The notes: generated from the letters alone by a model not told the origin. Shown: positions 17,708 to 27,774, counted from the first letter of the stretch. The stretch: DNA of 57,036 nt from Xanthomonas cassavae CFBP 4642 (GCF_000454545.1 NZ_CM002139.1:4490777-4547812); one strand, 5' to 3'. Program-made: numbers and translations.

Positions 17708-19429
17708 TCATTCGACATCCAGGTTGCCCTGCTCCTTTTCCTCCACCGCCTTCTCGGTGGAACTGGCCACGCAGTCGCCCTGGACGGCATCGGCCGGCAC
17801 CAGCCACCAGCGCCGCCGGTTGGCCACGCCCACCAGCTGGCTGCGGCTGCGGTCCACGCAGCCCAGCAGTGCCGTCTCCTGCGCCATCAGCCAACGCTGC
17901 CGTGGCTGCGCGGCCTGCCAGGCCACGCCACGACGCAGCTGCTCCTCCCACGGCACCTTGAAGCCGAAGGTCTGCGCAGGCCGGTCGGCCATCAGCAGGT
18001 TCTGCTCCTTCCAGGCCACCAGGCCGAGCTGGGCATCCGGGCCGATGCGGCGCCCGGCTTCGCGCATCACTGCGCCGGCCGAGCTGGAATCGTTGAAGAT
18101 CGGGTAGCAGATCAGGCCGAACGCCACCCACCAGGCGCCCAGCAGCGAGACCACGGCCAGCGGCGAGCGCCGGACCCGCAACCACAGCAGGCTGGCCACA
18201 CCCCAGCTGCCCACCGCCAGCAGCACCCAGCCCAGCGGGTCGGTTGCCTCGCTGCCGACCCCGCGGCTATCCATGATCTTCTGCTCGAAGCCCGGATGTC
18301 CGATCAGCATCGCGGCCCCGCCGGCGGCGAAGGCCACCGTCAGCAGCAGCACGAAGCCGAACAGCAGCCGCTGCACTCCGGCCCGGCGCAGCAGACCCGC
18401 GGCCAGTGGCGCCAACGCCAGGCAGAACATCGGCAACGCCGGCAGGATGTAGACATCGCGCTTGCCGCTGGGAATGGTGAAGAACACCAGCACCAGCAGC
18501 CACCAGGCCAGCGGCAGCAGGTAGCGTGCATCGCGCCGTCGCAGCCGCCGACGCCACGCCGGAATCGCCCACGGCAGCAGCAGGATGGTCGGCAACCACA
18601 TCGTCGCCATGCTTTGCAGGTGGTACCACACCGGCTGCGCGTGATCCCACGAACTGGCGTAGCGCTTGGCGGTCTGGCGCAGCAGGATGTCGTTGAGGTA
18701 GACGCGGTATTCAGGCTGGCCGGCAGTCAGCGCGGTCACCATCATCGGCACGAACCACAACGCGATCGCCACGAAGAAGAACAGCGGTCCCAACCAGAAG
18801 CGCCGGTCGCGCACATGCACGCGCACGCCCGGCCAGCCGCGCGCCGCGGCAATGCCGGCCGGGATCAGCATCAACAACGCGATGATGCCCACGCCCTTGG
18901 TGATCACGCCGAGCCCGGCAGCGAACCAGCCCAGTGCCCACCAGCGCCAGGCCGGCCCCAGTAACAGGTGACGCAGCAGCCCGTAGTTGGCCAGGGTGAT
19001 CCAGAACACCACCAGCGGGTCGATCTGCGCCTTCTTGGCCTGGAAGGTGAAGTGCAGCGTGAACAGCAGCATCCACGCCGCATAGGCGCCAACGCGCCGG
19101 GTCCACAGCCGCCGTCCCAGGTCGTAGACGCAGGCCAGCGTCCCCAGCGCTGCCAGCAGCGACGGCAGCAGGAACGCCACCCGCCAGTTGCCCAGCAGCG
19201 TGTAGAACAGCGCCTGCAACCACATCAGCATCGGCGGCTTGTCCGAATACAGCTCGTTGCCGCGATGCGGGAACAGCCAGTCCCCGCTCAGTACCATCTG
19301 CTTGGCCACCAGCGCAAAGCGCGGCTCGTCCGACGGCCACGGGTCGCGCAACCCCAGCCCGGCACCGATCACCAGTAGCGCGGTGATGGCCAGCAACCAA
19401 AAATCCTTCGAGGCACGGGTTTTGAGCAT
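17708..19429 (-). CDS. ArnT-like/PMT-family lipid-linked glycosyltransferase
   Basis: 573 aa, GT-C fold protein with about 11-12 membrane spans. The first periplasmic loop has WPSDEPRFALVA, matching the catalytic acidic motif of ArnT and other PMT-family enzymes. A second loop has GNELYSDKPPMLMW, also typical. Such enzymes use polyprenyl-phosphate sugars to modify lipid A or other targets at the outer face of the inner membrane. The sugar is unknown; there is no arn operon in the window. The soluble C-terminal ~110 residues carry three Cys/Trp-rich patches. Start MLKTRASKDF at 19429. Confidence 0.85.
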   Translation of the reverse strand: MLKTRASKDFWLLAITALLVIGAGLGLRDPWPSDEPRFALVAKQMVLSGDWLFPHRGNELYSDKPPMLMWLQALFYTLLGNWRVAFLLPSLLAALGTLACVYDLGRRLWTRRVGAYAAWMLLFTLHFTFQAKKAQIDPLVVFWITLANYGLLRHLLLGPAWRWWALGWFAAGLGVITKGVGIIALLMLIPAGIAAARGWPGVRVHVRDRRFWLGPLFFFVAIALWFVPMMVTALTAGQPEYRVYLNDILLRQTAKRYASSWDHAQPVWYHLQSMATMWLPTILLLPWAIPAWRRRLRRRDARYLLPLAWWLLVLVFFTIPSGKRDVYILPALPMFCLALAPLAAGLLRRAGVQRLLFGFVLLLTVAFAAGGAAMLIGHPGFEQKIMDSRGVGSEATDPLGWVLLAVGSWGVASLLWLRVRRSPLAVVSLLGAWWVAFGLICYPIFNDSSSAGAVMREAGRRIGPDAQLGLVAWKEQNLLMADRPAQTFGFKVPWEEQLRRGVAWQAAQPRQRWLMAQETALLGCVDRSRSQLVGVANRRRWWLVPADAVQGDCVASSTEKAVEEKEQGNLDVE

Positions 19430-19464
19430 GACGGGCGGCAATGGGACGCGAGAGGGGAGTGCGG

Positions 19465-20775
19465 TCAGGAGGCTTTTAGCAAAAGCGCGTAGAAGAACCC
19501 GTCGCAGTGCTGCTCACCGGGGAAGCGCTGCCGCCCCGGGCCCGCCACATGGCCGAACGGCGCACCCAGCGGCTGCGCCCGGGCATCGGGCGTGCGCTGC
19601 AGGAATGCGGCGATCTGCGCCTGGTTTTCGCGCGCCAGCAGCGAGCAGGTGGTGTAGAGCAACTGCCCGCCGGGACGCAGGGTGCGCCAGGTCGCGTCCA
19701 GCAGGCGCGCCTGCAGCGCACACAGCGCATCGATGTCGTCGGCCCGGCGGTGCAGCAGCACGTCCGGTTGCCGACGCACTACGCCGGTGGCCGAGCACGG
19801 TGCATCCAGCAGCACTGCGTCGAAGGGCTGGCCGTCCCACCACGCCGCCGGGTCGGCAGCATCGGCCGCATGCAGGCTGACCTGCGCCGTCGGCACGGTG
19901 CGCTGCAGGGTCTGCTGCACGCGCTCCAGGCGGCGCGCATCCACATCCAGCGCGGTGAGCTGCACGGCGGGGTGACGTTCCAGCAGATGCGCCGCCTTGC
20001 CGCCGGGCGCGGCGCAGGCATCGAGCACGCGGGCCGAGGGGTCCAGCACCAGTGCATCGGCCACCTGCTGCGCAGCGCCGTCCTGCACCGACACCACGCC
20101 GTCGGCGAAGCCAGGCAGCTGGCTCACCGGCACGGCACCCTCCAGCCGCAGCGCATCCGGCAACACCGGGTCGGTGTGTGCAGCGATACCGGCCTCGGCC
20201 AGCCCCGCCGCGTAGGCCGCCGGATCGGTCTGCCCGCGATGCACGCGCAACCACATCGGCGCCATCTGCGCGCTCGCCACGAAGATGGCCTCGGCACACT
20301 CGCCCCAGTCCGCGCGCAGCTGCTTGCGCAACCACGACGGCCAGCCGGCATCGTCGGCCACCACGGGGAACCCTTCGCGTTGCGCACGTCGCAGGAGTGC
20401 GTTGACCAAGCCGGCCTGGCGCGGCCGGCCCAGCGCGCGGCAGGCATCCACGGTGGCCGACAGCGCCGCGTGCGCGGGCAATTGCAATACATCGAGCTGG
20501 GCCAAGCCGGCCATCAGCAAGGCCTTGAGTTCGGCGTCGCGCGGCGGCAGCGGGCGCTCCAGCCATTGCCGCAGCGCCACGTCGTAGGCAGGCCGGCGCC
20601 GCAGCACCGCGAAACAGATCGCCTCCACCAACGCGCGGTCGCGCGGGTCGGCCAGGCCGGGCAGCGCCGTGGCCAGCTCGGCTTTCAGCGAACGCCCCTG
20701 ATCGAACACGGCCGTCAGCACCCGCGCCGCCACCAGGCGCGAGGCGACGCCGGCCGCCACCGTGTCGGTCGCCAT
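19465..20775 (-). CDS. rsmB: 16S rRNA (cytosine-967-C5)-methyltransferase
   Basis: 436 aa, RsmB/Sun. An N-terminal NusB-like RNA-binding domain (about 1-150) precedes an S-adenosylmethionine-dependent methyltransferase domain with [15 protein letters not shown] (motif I), [15 protein letters not shown] (motif IV with the resolving Cys) and [11 protein letters not shown] (motif VI with the nucleophilic Cys). It makes m5C967 in 16S rRNA. Its ATG overlaps the fmt stop by one base (TGATG), so the two are translationally coupled, the usual fmt-rsmB arrangement. Confidence 0.96.
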   Translation of the reverse strand: MATDTVAAGVASRLVAARVLTAVFDQGRSLKAELATALPGLADPRDRALVEAICFAVLRRRPAYDVALRQWLERPLPPRDAELKALLMAGLAQLDVLQLPAHAALSATVDACRALGRPRQAGLVNALLRRAQREGFPVVADDAGWPSWLRKQLRADWGECAEAIFVASAQMAPMWLRVHRGQTDPAAYAAGLAEAGIAAHTDPVLPDALRLEGAVPVSQLPGFADGVVSVQDGAAQQVADALVLDPSARVLDACAAPGGKAAHLLERHPAVQLTALDVDARRLERVQQTLQRTVPTAQVSLHAADAADPAAWWDGQPFDAVLLDAPCSATGVVRRQPDVLLHRRADDIDALCALQARLLDATWRTLRPGGQLLYTTCSLLARENQAQIAAFLQRTPDARAQPLGAPFGHVAGPGRQRFPGEQHCDGFFYALLLKAS

Positions 20776-21701
20776 CAGCGCAGCGCCGGCAGGTCGCGAC
20801 GCGCGTTGAGGTAGTCGGCAGCGGTGATCGCCTTGCCGCCCTCACGCTGCAGGACGCGCACCCGCAATGCGCCCTGGCCGCAGGCGATGTCGATGCCCTG
20901 CTTGCTGGCAGCCAGCAGCGTGCCTGGCGGCTGTTGATGCGCCAGTTCCAGCGCCACGGCGCCATGCAGGCGCACGCGCTCGCCGGCCAGGATCGCTTCG
21001 GCCACCGGCCACGGATTGAACGCCCGCACGCGCCGCGCCAGCGCCTGCGCCGGCTGCGCCCAGTCCAGCCGCGCCTGCGCCTTGTCCAGCTTGTGCGCAT
21101 AGGTCACGCCGTGTTCCGGCTGCGGTTGCGCCACCGGGCGGATGCCGGCGCGCAACAGGCCCAGGCCATCGGACAGCACCTGCGCGCCCAGCGCGGCCAG
21201 GCGATCGTGCAGCTGCCCGCCGGTTTCCTGCTCCTCGCCGATCTCGATGCGCTGCGACAGCAGCACCGGGCCGGTATCCAGCCCTGCTTCCATCTGCATC
21301 AGGCACACCCCGGTGTCGCGGTCGCCGGCTTCGATCGCGCGCTGGATCGGTGCGGCGCCACGCCAGCGCGGCAGCAGCGAGGCATGCACGTTCCAGCAGC
21401 CATGGGTGGGCGCGGCCAGCACCGCCTTGGGCAGGATCAGCCCGTAGGCCACCACCACCATCAGGTCGGCATCAAGACCGCGCAGCGTGGCCAGGGCCCC
21501 GGGCGAACGCAGGGTCTGAGGCTGGTAGACCGGAATGCCGCGTGCGATCGCTTCCAGCTTGACCGGCGACGGCGTCAGCCCGCGCCCGCGCCCGGCCGGG
21601 CGATCGGGCTGGGTGTAGACCGCCACCACTTCATGCCGCTGCGCGGCGGCGCGCAACGAGGCGACAGCGAACTCCGGCGTACCGGCGAAGACGATTCTCA
21701 T
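20775..21701 (-). CDS. fmt: Methionyl-tRNA formyltransferase
   Basis: 308 aa. It formylates Met-tRNAfMet with 10-formyl-THF for translation initiation. Visible signatures: [16 protein letters not shown] at the start, the catalytic block [20 protein letters not shown] with Asn-His, and the later DTGPVLLSQ. The C-terminal OB-fold-like part is present. The partner deformylase gene lies 395 bp upstream on the same strand, separated by a repeat-bearing spacer. Confidence 0.97.
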   Translation of the reverse strand: MRIVFAGTPEFAVASLRAAAQRHEVVAVYTQPDRPAGRGRGLTPSPVKLEAIARGIPVYQPQTLRSPGALATLRGLDADLMVVVAYGLILPKAVLAAPTHGCWNVHASLLPRWRGAAPIQRAIEAGDRDTGVCLMQMEAGLDTGPVLLSQRIEIGEEQETGGQLHDRLAALGAQVLSDGLGLLRAGIRPVAQPQPEHGVTYAHKLDKAQARLDWAQPAQALARRVRAFNPWPVAEAILAGERVRLHGAVALELAHQQPPGTLLAASKQGIDIACGQGALRVRVLQREGGKAITAADYLNARRDLPALR

Positions 21702-21706
21702 AAGGG

Positions 21707-21736
21707 GATTCGGGATTCGGGAGTGGGGATTGGCAA
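21707..21736. repeat. GGGATT-type repeat (copy 2)
   Basis: A GGGGATT/CGGGATT/CGGGAGT/GGGGATT string between def and fmt, inverted relative to the copy at 22066-22090. Confidence 0.6.
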
Positions 21737-22065
21737 CGGCGTTGGTCGCGGACGGAGGCCGGGCCGGGGTGCTGGTGCGGATTGGATACGGAAGTCGGGA
21801 TCAAGGGCGGAAAACGGGTGCGGCCATGCGCGGACGCGCGGCCTGGATACCGGTGCGGCGGGAAACCACCTTGGTGCACGCGGGGTAGCCAGTAGCCAGT
21901 GCCGCGTTTGGTCGCCCGCCGGCGAACGCCGCTGCACGCGGGCGGGCGGGCGGGCGACCAGGAAAGCACTGCGGCACCACGGCGCGCGCATCCGCCGCCG
22001 CACCGCAGACAAGCTCGGAGCCAGGCTCAGACATTCAACAGCGCAAGCTGAGCCGCGTCTGCCAA

Positions 22066-22090
22066 TCCCGAATCCCGACTCCCCAATCCC
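22066..22090. repeat. GGGATT-type repeat (copy 3, inverted)
   Basis: A CAATCCC/GAATCCC/GACTCCCC/AATCCCC string. It is the approximate reverse complement of the copy at 21707-21736; together they bracket the def-fmt spacer. Confidence 0.6.
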
Positions 22091-22095
22091 CGCCC

Positions 22096-22608
22096 TCAAG
22101 CCACATGCTTGCGCATCTTGGCCAGCTTCTTGCGCACCATCTCGCGCTTGAGCGGCGACAGGTAATCCACGAACAGCTTGCCGTCCAGGTGGTCCATCTC
22201 GTGCTGGATGCAGACCGCCAGCAGGCCGTCGGTGTTCAGCTCCTGGGCCTTCCCCTGGCGGTCGAGGTAGCGCACGGTGATCGCGTCGGCGCGGCTGACG
22301 TCGGCAAAGATGCCCGGCACCGACAGGCAGCCTTCCTGGTAGACCTGCTCGCCCTGCCTGGCGACGATTTCGGGATTGATGAACACCTGCGGGGCGTGCT
22401 TTTCCTCGCTGACGTCGATCACCATGAAGCGCTTGTGCACGTCCACCTGACTGGCGGCCAGGCCGATGCCGGGCGCCTCGTACATGGTCTGGAACATGTC
22501 ATCGAGCAACGTCTGGAACGCCGGGCTGACGACGTCGGCGGCGTCGACCGGCACGGCCTTGGTGCGCAGCCGCGGGTCCGGAAATTCGAGAATAGGGAGC
22601 AAAGCCAT
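22096..22608 (-). CDS. def: Peptide deformylase
   Basis: 170 aa, class I bacterial deformylase. It removes the N-formyl group from nascent proteins at the ribosome exit. All three metal/catalytic motifs are present: [16 protein letters not shown] and QHEMDHLDG (HExxH-type). Start [14 protein letters not shown] at 22608. The promoter should lie in the 131-bp space before the divergent lysM gene. Confidence 0.97.
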   Translation of the reverse strand: MALLPILEFPDPRLRTKAVPVDAADVVSPAFQTLLDDMFQTMYEAPGIGLAASQVDVHKRFMVIDVSEEKHAPQVFINPEIVARQGEQVYQEGCLSVPGIFADVSRADAITVRYLDRQGKAQELNTDGLLAVCIQHEMDHLDGKLFVDYLSPLKREMVRKKLAKMRKHVA

Positions 22609-22739
22609 GCGATTACCCGTCTGGGAATACCGGCGCTGCGCCGGCAAGACGGTGTCATTCTAGCGCAATGCTTGCGTGGCGCCCCGGTTTCTGGACTATA
22701 GTGCGCGGACCTGTTGGGGAATCAGGCAAGAAGGCACTC

Positions 22740-23876
22740 ATGTTGAACCGACTTCGTACGGTCGTCGCTGCGGCGATGCTGACCGTCGCGACCTACGCTG
22801 CCGCGCAAGCGGCGGGCGAACATCCAGACACCTATGTGGTCCGCAAGGGGGATACCTTGTGGGACATCGCTGGGCGTTTCCTGCAAAAACCGTGGCTGTG
22901 GCCGGAAATCTGGCAAGCCAATCCACAGATCCAGAATCCGCACCTGATCTACCCGGGTGACGTGATCAGCCTGGCCTACCTGGACCGCGTCGGCAAAGGC
23001 ACGATCCAACCCGGCCCGCGCCAGGACGCACCGATCAACGCCATTCCGCTGGCCGATGTCGAGCCGTTCCTGAAGAACCTGCGCGTGGTCGAGGACTTCG
23101 ACGCGCTGCCTTACGTGGTCGGCCTGGAAGGCGGTCGCTCGCGCGCCACCACCGGACAGGTGGCCTACGTGGTTGGCCTGGAAGACGCACAGCCGGGCCA
23201 ACGCTTTGCGGTGGTCCGCCCGACCGTGAAGTTCAGCCTGCCCAAGCACAATGAAGACCTGGATGCGGCCGGCAACACCACCGCCGGCGCCGGCAACATC
23301 TGGAAGAGCTTCATTGCGCCGAGCACGCGCCGTGAATCGCTGGGCTACGAACTGGCACAGGTCAACGTCGGCACCATCACCCGCAGCGCGGCGGGCGGCA
23401 ACTCCAAGGCGGCGACTCTGCTATTGCAGGACAGCGGCCGCGAGGTGCGCGCCGGCGACCGGATCGTGGCGGTGGAAGCGCAGCCCTACGACCTGCAGTT
23501 CATTCCGCACCCGCCGTCCGAACAGGCGCTGCAGACCGAACTGCGCGTGCTGGCCATCTCCGACGCCTTCATCGTCGGCGGTACCCGCGATGTGATCGCC
23601 ATTTCCGGCGGCGCCCGCGAAGGCATCAACAACGGCACGGTGTTCTCGATCTGGCGCAAGGGCCGCACGGTCAGCGACCGCGTCAAGCACTCGCGCTTCT
23701 CGCGCACCGACGACGACTTCAGCGGCCCGGCCGGCTCCACCGTCGGCCTGCCGGACGAGTACGCCTCGCACGCGATGGTGTTCCGCACCTATGACAAGGT
23801 CAGCTATGCGCTGGTGATGGAAAGCGTCAAGCCGACCGGCCTGGGGTATTTCGTCAAGCATCCCGACGCGCAGTAA
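22740..23876 (+). CDS. LysM-domain periplasmic protein
   Basis: 378 aa. Residues 1-25 look like a signal peptide (LRTVVAAAMLTVATYAAAQA, cut near AAG-EHP). A LysM domain follows at about 32-78 (YVVRKGDTLWDIAGRFL...IYPGDVISL) and binds peptidoglycan glycan chains. The remaining ~300 residues have no obvious catalytic site. LysM proteins are found next to dprA in many gamma-proteobacteria, so the context is normal. An intrinsic terminator follows at 23900-23929. Confidence 0.88.
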   Translation: MLNRLRTVVAAAMLTVATYAAAQAAGEHPDTYVVRKGDTLWDIAGRFLQKPWLWPEIWQANPQIQNPHLIYPGDVISLAYLDRVGKGTIQPGPRQDAPINAIPLADVEPFLKNLRVVEDFDALPYVVGLEGGRSRATTGQVAYVVGLEDAQPGQRFAVVRPTVKFSLPKHNEDLDAAGNTTAGAGNIWKSFIAPSTRRESLGYELAQVNVGTITRSAAGGNSKAATLLLQDSGREVRAGDRIVAVEAQPYDLQFIPHPPSEQALQTELRVLAISDAFIVGGTRDVIAISGGAREGINNGTVFSIWRKGRTVSDRVKHSRFSRTDDDFSGPAGSTVGLPDEYASHAMVFRTYDKVSYALVMESVKPTGLGYFVKHPDAQ

Positions 23877-23899
23877 GCGTCGATTCCGATGCGGTAACG

Positions 23900-23929
23900 C
23901 GACGGCGCCTGAGGGCGCCGTCGTCGTTT
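23900..23929 (+). terminator. Terminator after the lysM gene
   Basis: GACGGCGCC TGAG GGCGCCGTC is a 9-bp stem with a 4-nt loop followed by GTCGTTT. It lies 24 bp after the stop and before dprA. Confidence 0.65.
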
Positions 23930-23947
23930 GCGGCCCAGGCTGTGCGC

Positions 23948-25084
23948 ATGGCCCAGACCGATTCCGACCTCCGCGCATTGCTGATCCTGCTGCTGGCCGG
24001 CGGCCGCAGCCCGCCCCGTCGCGCACTGCTGAGCGCCCATGCCAGCCCGTCCGGCATCCTGGCTGCCGGGCCTGGCGCCTGGCGGGCGGCCGGCTGCGAC
24101 GCGCTGCAATCGGAACGGCTGCAGTCGCCTGACCCGCACGCGCTGGATGCCGCGCTGTGCTGGTGCGAACACTCAGATCACCATCTGATCGGCTGGCACG
24201 AGCCGGACTACCCGGCGCTGCTGCGCCACATCGTCAACCCGCCGCTGGCGCTGTTCGTGGACGGCAATCCCAATGCGCTGTGGCATCCAGGCGTGGCCGT
24301 GGTCGGCAGCCGCTCCGCCACCGCCGGCGGACGCGATCATACCCGCGCCTTCGCATCGAGCCTGGCGGCTGCAGGGCTGGGCATCGTCAGCGGGATGGCC
24401 GCCGGCGTCGACGCGATCGCGCATGAAACCGCACTTGCGCAGCCGGACGGCATCACGGTGGCGGTGGTGGGCACCGGGGCCGACGTGGCCTACCCCGCGC
24501 ATCACCGGGCATTGCGCGACTGCATCGCTGCACGCGGCGCAGTGGTCAGCGAATACCTGCCGGGCACCGGCGCGGTGGCCGCGCACTTCCCGGCCCGCAA
24601 CCGCATCATTGCCGGGCTGGCGCTGGGCACCCTGGTGGTCGAGGCAGCAATGCGCTCGGGCGCGTTGATCACCGCGCGACTGGCCGCGGAGGCCGGACGC
24701 GAGGTGTTCGCCCTGCCCGGCTCGCTGCACAATCCGCTGGCGCGCGGCTGCCATCACCTGATCCGCCAGGGCGCCACGCTGGCGCAGGACCCGGCCCAGG
24801 TCATCGAGGGCCTGCAACTGCTGTCGGACGAGTTGGCCACCGCCTTGCGCGAGCGCCTGGCCGCCCCCACTCCATTGTCGGGCACGACATGGCGCGCCAC
24901 GCCCACCCGTCCGGATCCCGACTACCAGCGCTTGTGGCAGGCGCTGGGCCACGACCCAACCCCTATGGATTGCCTGGTCGAACGCACCGGATTGACGGCC
25001 GCCGCGCTGTCCTCCATGCTGCTCATCATGGAACTGGAGGGAGACGTGGTCACCGAGCACGGTCGCTATACCCGCAATCCCTAG
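23948..25084 (+). CDS. dprA: DNA processing protein DprA
   Basis: 378 aa. It loads RecA on incoming single-stranded DNA during natural transformation. An N-terminal SAM-like part (1-90) is followed by a Rossmann-like DNA-binding fold with [28 protein letters not shown] and [20 protein letters not shown], all standard DprA signatures. A C-terminal winged-helix-like domain ends in [18 protein letters not shown]. Start ATG 23948 ([10 protein letters not shown]); a GTG at 23942 adds two residues. It precedes smg and topA, a conserved order. Confidence 0.96.
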   Translation: MAQTDSDLRALLILLLAGGRSPPRRALLSAHASPSGILAAGPGAWRAAGCDALQSERLQSPDPHALDAALCWCEHSDHHLIGWHEPDYPALLRHIVNPPLALFVDGNPNALWHPGVAVVGSRSATAGGRDHTRAFASSLAAAGLGIVSGMAAGVDAIAHETALAQPDGITVAVVGTGADVAYPAHHRALRDCIAARGAVVSEYLPGTGAVAAHFPARNRIIAGLALGTLVVEAAMRSGALITARLAAEAGREVFALPGSLHNPLARGCHHLIRQGATLAQDPAQVIEGLQLLSDELATALRERLAAPTPLSGTTWRATPTRPDPDYQRLWQALGHDPTPMDCLVERTGLTAAALSSMLLIMELEGDVVTEHGRYTRNP

Positions 25085-25127
25085 TTTCTTCACCTCCACA
25101 GCGTCGCGCGACGCAGGCCGAGGGGCA

Positions 25128-25601
25128 ATGAAAGAGAGCATTCTCGATGTACTGCTGTACCTGTTCGAACATTATTTCAGTGAAGACGCGGACCTGGTCC
25201 GTGACCGTGACTCGCTTCAGAATGGCCTGATCCAGGCCGGCTTCAGTCCCGCAGAAATCAGCACGGCCTTCGACTGGCTGGACGCACTCTCCGAGCAGCG
25301 GCCAAGCGTGGCGCGCCCGCATGTCGATGGGCCGGTGCGGATCTACCATGGCCCGGAGCTGGACAAGCTCGATGTGGATTGCCGTGGATTCCTGCTGTTC
25401 CTGGAGCAACACCGCATCCTCGACGCCGACCAGCGCGAACTGGTGCTAGATCGCGCCATGGCGCTGGATCAGGACGAACTGGACCTGGACGACCTCAAAT
25501 GGGTGGTCTTGATGGTGTTGTTCAACCAGCCGGGCGCAGAAGCGGCCTATGCCTGGATGGAGACCCAGATGTTCCTGGACGAGCCCGAACCCGTACACTG
25601 A
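25128..25601 (+). CDS. smg: Smg/DUF494 family protein
   Basis: 157 aa, whole length of the Smg family (DUF494). The start [17 protein letters not shown] is the family hallmark. The role is not firmly known; it is conserved between dprA and topA in many gamma-proteobacteria, as here. It is acidic, helical and cytoplasmic, with no signal. Confidence 0.93.
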   Translation: MKESILDVLLYLFEHYFSEDADLVRDRDSLQNGLIQAGFSPAEISTAFDWLDALSEQRPSVARPHVDGPVRIYHGPELDKLDVDCRGFLLFLEQHRILDADQRELVLDRAMALDQDELDLDDLKWVVLMVLFNQPGAEAAYAWMETQMFLDEPEPVH

Positions 25602-25641
25602 AGGCTGAAGCCGCCACGGACGTGCGCGCGAGGGGACGGGG

Positions 25642-26280
25642 ATGAGCAGTTGGTATTACGCCGAGGGCAACCGCCAGCGGCGTGGCCCGGTGACCGACGA
25701 GGTCCTGCGCGGCCTGTATCGCGATCGCCAGATCGCCCTGGATACGCTGGTCTGGCGCGAAGGGCTGGACCACCAGTGGCGGCCGCTCTCCGCCTGCGCC
25801 GACGAACTCGGCCCGCCGGTGTCCACCGATCTGCACGCTGCACCAGTGCCACCGCCACTACCGATGGCGACACCTGATGCCTGGCATGCCCGCCCTGCTG
25901 CTACGACACCCCACCAGTCGAGAGCCTCAGGCTGGCCGCTGGTGTTGACGTTGATTGCAATCATTGGCGGCTTTGTTGTCGTGGCCGTGGCCGGCATGCT
26001 GGCCGCGATCGCCGTGCCCGCCTACAAGGACTACCTGAGCCGCGCCAAGGTCACCGAAGCGGTGGCCGCACTGGCACCGCTGAAGCCGCAGATTGCCGAA
26101 TTTCTCGCCCGCGAAGGCCGCTGCCCGGTCAATGGCGACACCGGCTTCCAGGCCCCGGAGCATTACGCGACCGATGTGCTGGCCAGCGTGCAGATCGGCC
26201 GCTTCGATACCACCGATTGCGGTGTCGAAGCGCTGCTGCGGTCCCCGGATTCGCCCAGGATCGACGGCAAGGCGCTATAG
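25642..26280 (+). pseudogene. GYF_2 domain fused to a pilin-like segment, cut by an amber stop
   Basis: 212 aa as read. Residues 1-60 form a GYF_2 domain (SSWYYAEGNRQRRGPVTDEV with WREGLDHQWRPL). After a Pro/Ala linker, residues 95-135 (LTLIAIIGGFVVVAVAGMLA, AIAVPAYKDYLSRAKVTEAV) look like the hydrophobic helix and start of a type IV pilin, without the GFTLIE processing site. The frame stops at TAG 26278-26280, yet the next 27 codons (LDFDADAGRWHCSS through LPQQCRG, stop 26362-26364) read like the missing C-terminus of a minor-pilin-like protein, with a Cys pair. A TGG or CAG to TAG change is the simplest explanation. The truncated product may still be made; the call of pseudogene is tentative. 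Confidence 0.6.
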
Positions 26281-26411
26281 CTGGACTTCGATGCCGATGC
26301 CGGCCGCTGGCACTGCAGTTCCGAGATCGACGACCAGCAACTTCCGCAGCAGTGCCGCGGCTGAGCCGCCGCTGCACGCAAACGTACTTCGCACCACCAA
26401 GGGGGACATCA

Positions 26412-27686
26412 ATGACGCAGTGGTACTACGCCGACGCACAGCGGCAACGCCAGGGGCCGGTGGACACCGACACGCTGGTCGCGCGTCTGTCGCAGAGGCT
26501 TATCGACCGTAGCAGCCTGGTCTGGCGCGAGGGTCTGCCGCAGTGGGTAACGCTGGGCGAGGTCGCGGCCGAACTGGGCCTGGATACGCCGATACCGGCG
26601 CCAGCAGCGCCGGCCGCCGATGCGCCTGCAGTCGCGTTGACGAAGCAGGCCGCACCGCCAGCGGACACATCGGCTGCCGATGCCCCAGCTCAGGAGTGGT
26701 CGCGGCCGGCCGCCCCTGCCGTCGCCGATCCGGATGTGCCGGCCGAGCCCGCTCAAGCTGCCACCAGCACACCGCCGGCGCCGGCAACCGCATCGGCGCT
26801 GCCCGGCTCATCCGCGCAGGACCCACTGCAGGCGGGCTCGCACCCGGCAGCGGCGCAGCCTTACCCGTCCGCCAGCGAGCTGGCCGCGCCGGAAGGCGAC
26901 CGGTCGCGGCCCACTTCACCGAGCGCAGCGGACGCCGCCGTGCAGCCACCTGCAGCAGCAGCCGCATCCCCACTCCAACCGCCTCCGCCCGCCACGCCGT
27001 TGCCGACCGCCTGGGACACCCCGGCCGGGCCCGGACCGGCCGCCGGCATCGCAGCGCCCGACGCACCGGTCGTCTACGCCGGTCTGTGGCGCCGCGTGGC
27101 GGCCAGCATCCTGGACAGCCTGGTGACCACCTTCGCGGTCTACCTGATCGTGATCCCGCTGGTGTTCGTGCTTGCGTTCGGCGCCGGGCTGAGCGATGCC
27201 GGCTCCGCGCTGGACGATGGCAGCGCGCTCGGTATTGCGCTGCTGGTGCTGTCCTACGGCATCGGGCTGGCCATCCCCACCCTGTATTTCGCCTGGATGC
27301 AGTCCAGCCGGCTCCAGGCCAGCCTGGGCAAGCTCGCCTGCGGGATCAAGGTGGTCCGCGCCGACAGCCATGGCGCGCGCGTCGGCTTCTGGCGCAACCT
27401 GCTGCGCTACCTGGCCTACATGCTGATCAGCGTGCTCACCCTGGGCATCGGTGTGGTGGTGGCCGCCTTCATGGCCGGCATGAGCGCGCGCAAGCAGGCC
27501 CCGCACGACAAGGTCTGCAACACCCTGGTGGTGGACCGCTGGGCCTTCACCGACCATCCGGAGCTGCAGTCCAGGGGGTTGGACACGGTCTCGATCGTGG
27601 TCCTGGCCCTCTACGGGCTGCTGCTGGTGGTCTCGATCGTGGTGGTGGGCTTCATGCTGGCGGCGATCGGGATGCGCCACAGCTAG
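26412..27686 (+). CDS. GYF_2 and RDD-domain membrane protein
   Basis: 424 aa. The N-terminal GYF_2 domain (TQWYYADAQRQRQGPVDTDT, then LVWREGLPQWVTLGE) is paralogous to the one in the preceding gene. A low-complexity Ala/Pro linker of about 160 residues leads to an RDD membrane domain (VYAGLWRRVAASILDSLVTT, then QASLGKLACGIKVVRADSHG) with about four spans. RDD proteins are poorly understood; some act in transport or ion stress. GYF_2 modules bind proline-rich peptides in eukaryotes, so the cytoplasmic part may be a docking module (inference). Start ATG 26412. Confidence 0.82.
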   Translation: MTQWYYADAQRQRQGPVDTDTLVARLSQRLIDRSSLVWREGLPQWVTLGEVAAELGLDTPIPAPAAPAADAPAVALTKQAAPPADTSAADAPAQEWSRPAAPAVADPDVPAEPAQAATSTPPAPATASALPGSSAQDPLQAGSHPAAAQPYPSASELAAPEGDRSRPTSPSAADAAVQPPAAAAASPLQPPPPATPLPTAWDTPAGPGPAAGIAAPDAPVVYAGLWRRVAASILDSLVTTFAVYLIVIPLVFVLAFGAGLSDAGSALDDGSALGIALLVLSYGIGLAIPTLYFAWMQSSRLQASLGKLACGIKVVRADSHGARVGFWRNLLRYLAYMLISVLTLGIGVVVAAFMAGMSARKQAPHDKVCNTLVVDRWAFTDHPELQSRGLDTVSIVVLALYGLLLVVSIVVVGFMLAAIGMRHS

Positions 27687-27748
27687 CGGTTCGCGGCGCT
27701 GGCCACTTGACACGGCGGCGTCCGCCGTGATTTTTCTGAAGAGAACTG

Positions 27749-27774
27749 AACGCCCGGGCTACTTCCCGGGCGTT
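27749..27774 (+). terminator. Hairpin before topA
   Basis: AACGCCCGGG and CCCGGGCGTT form a perfect 10-bp stem with a 6-nt loop, 62 bp after the GYF-RDD gene and 91 bp before topA. Without a U-tract it may act as terminator or as a leader structure of topA. Confidence 0.5.

Larger units (their letters stand above)
21702..22095. other. 394-bp spacer between def and fmt with inverted repeat ends
   Basis: No gene is convincing here. Each end carries a GGGATT-type repeat (21707-21736 and 22066-22090) in inverted orientation. The interior is GC-rich with a purine-poor stretch near 21930-21960 (GGGCGGGCGGGCG). Confidence 0.6.
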
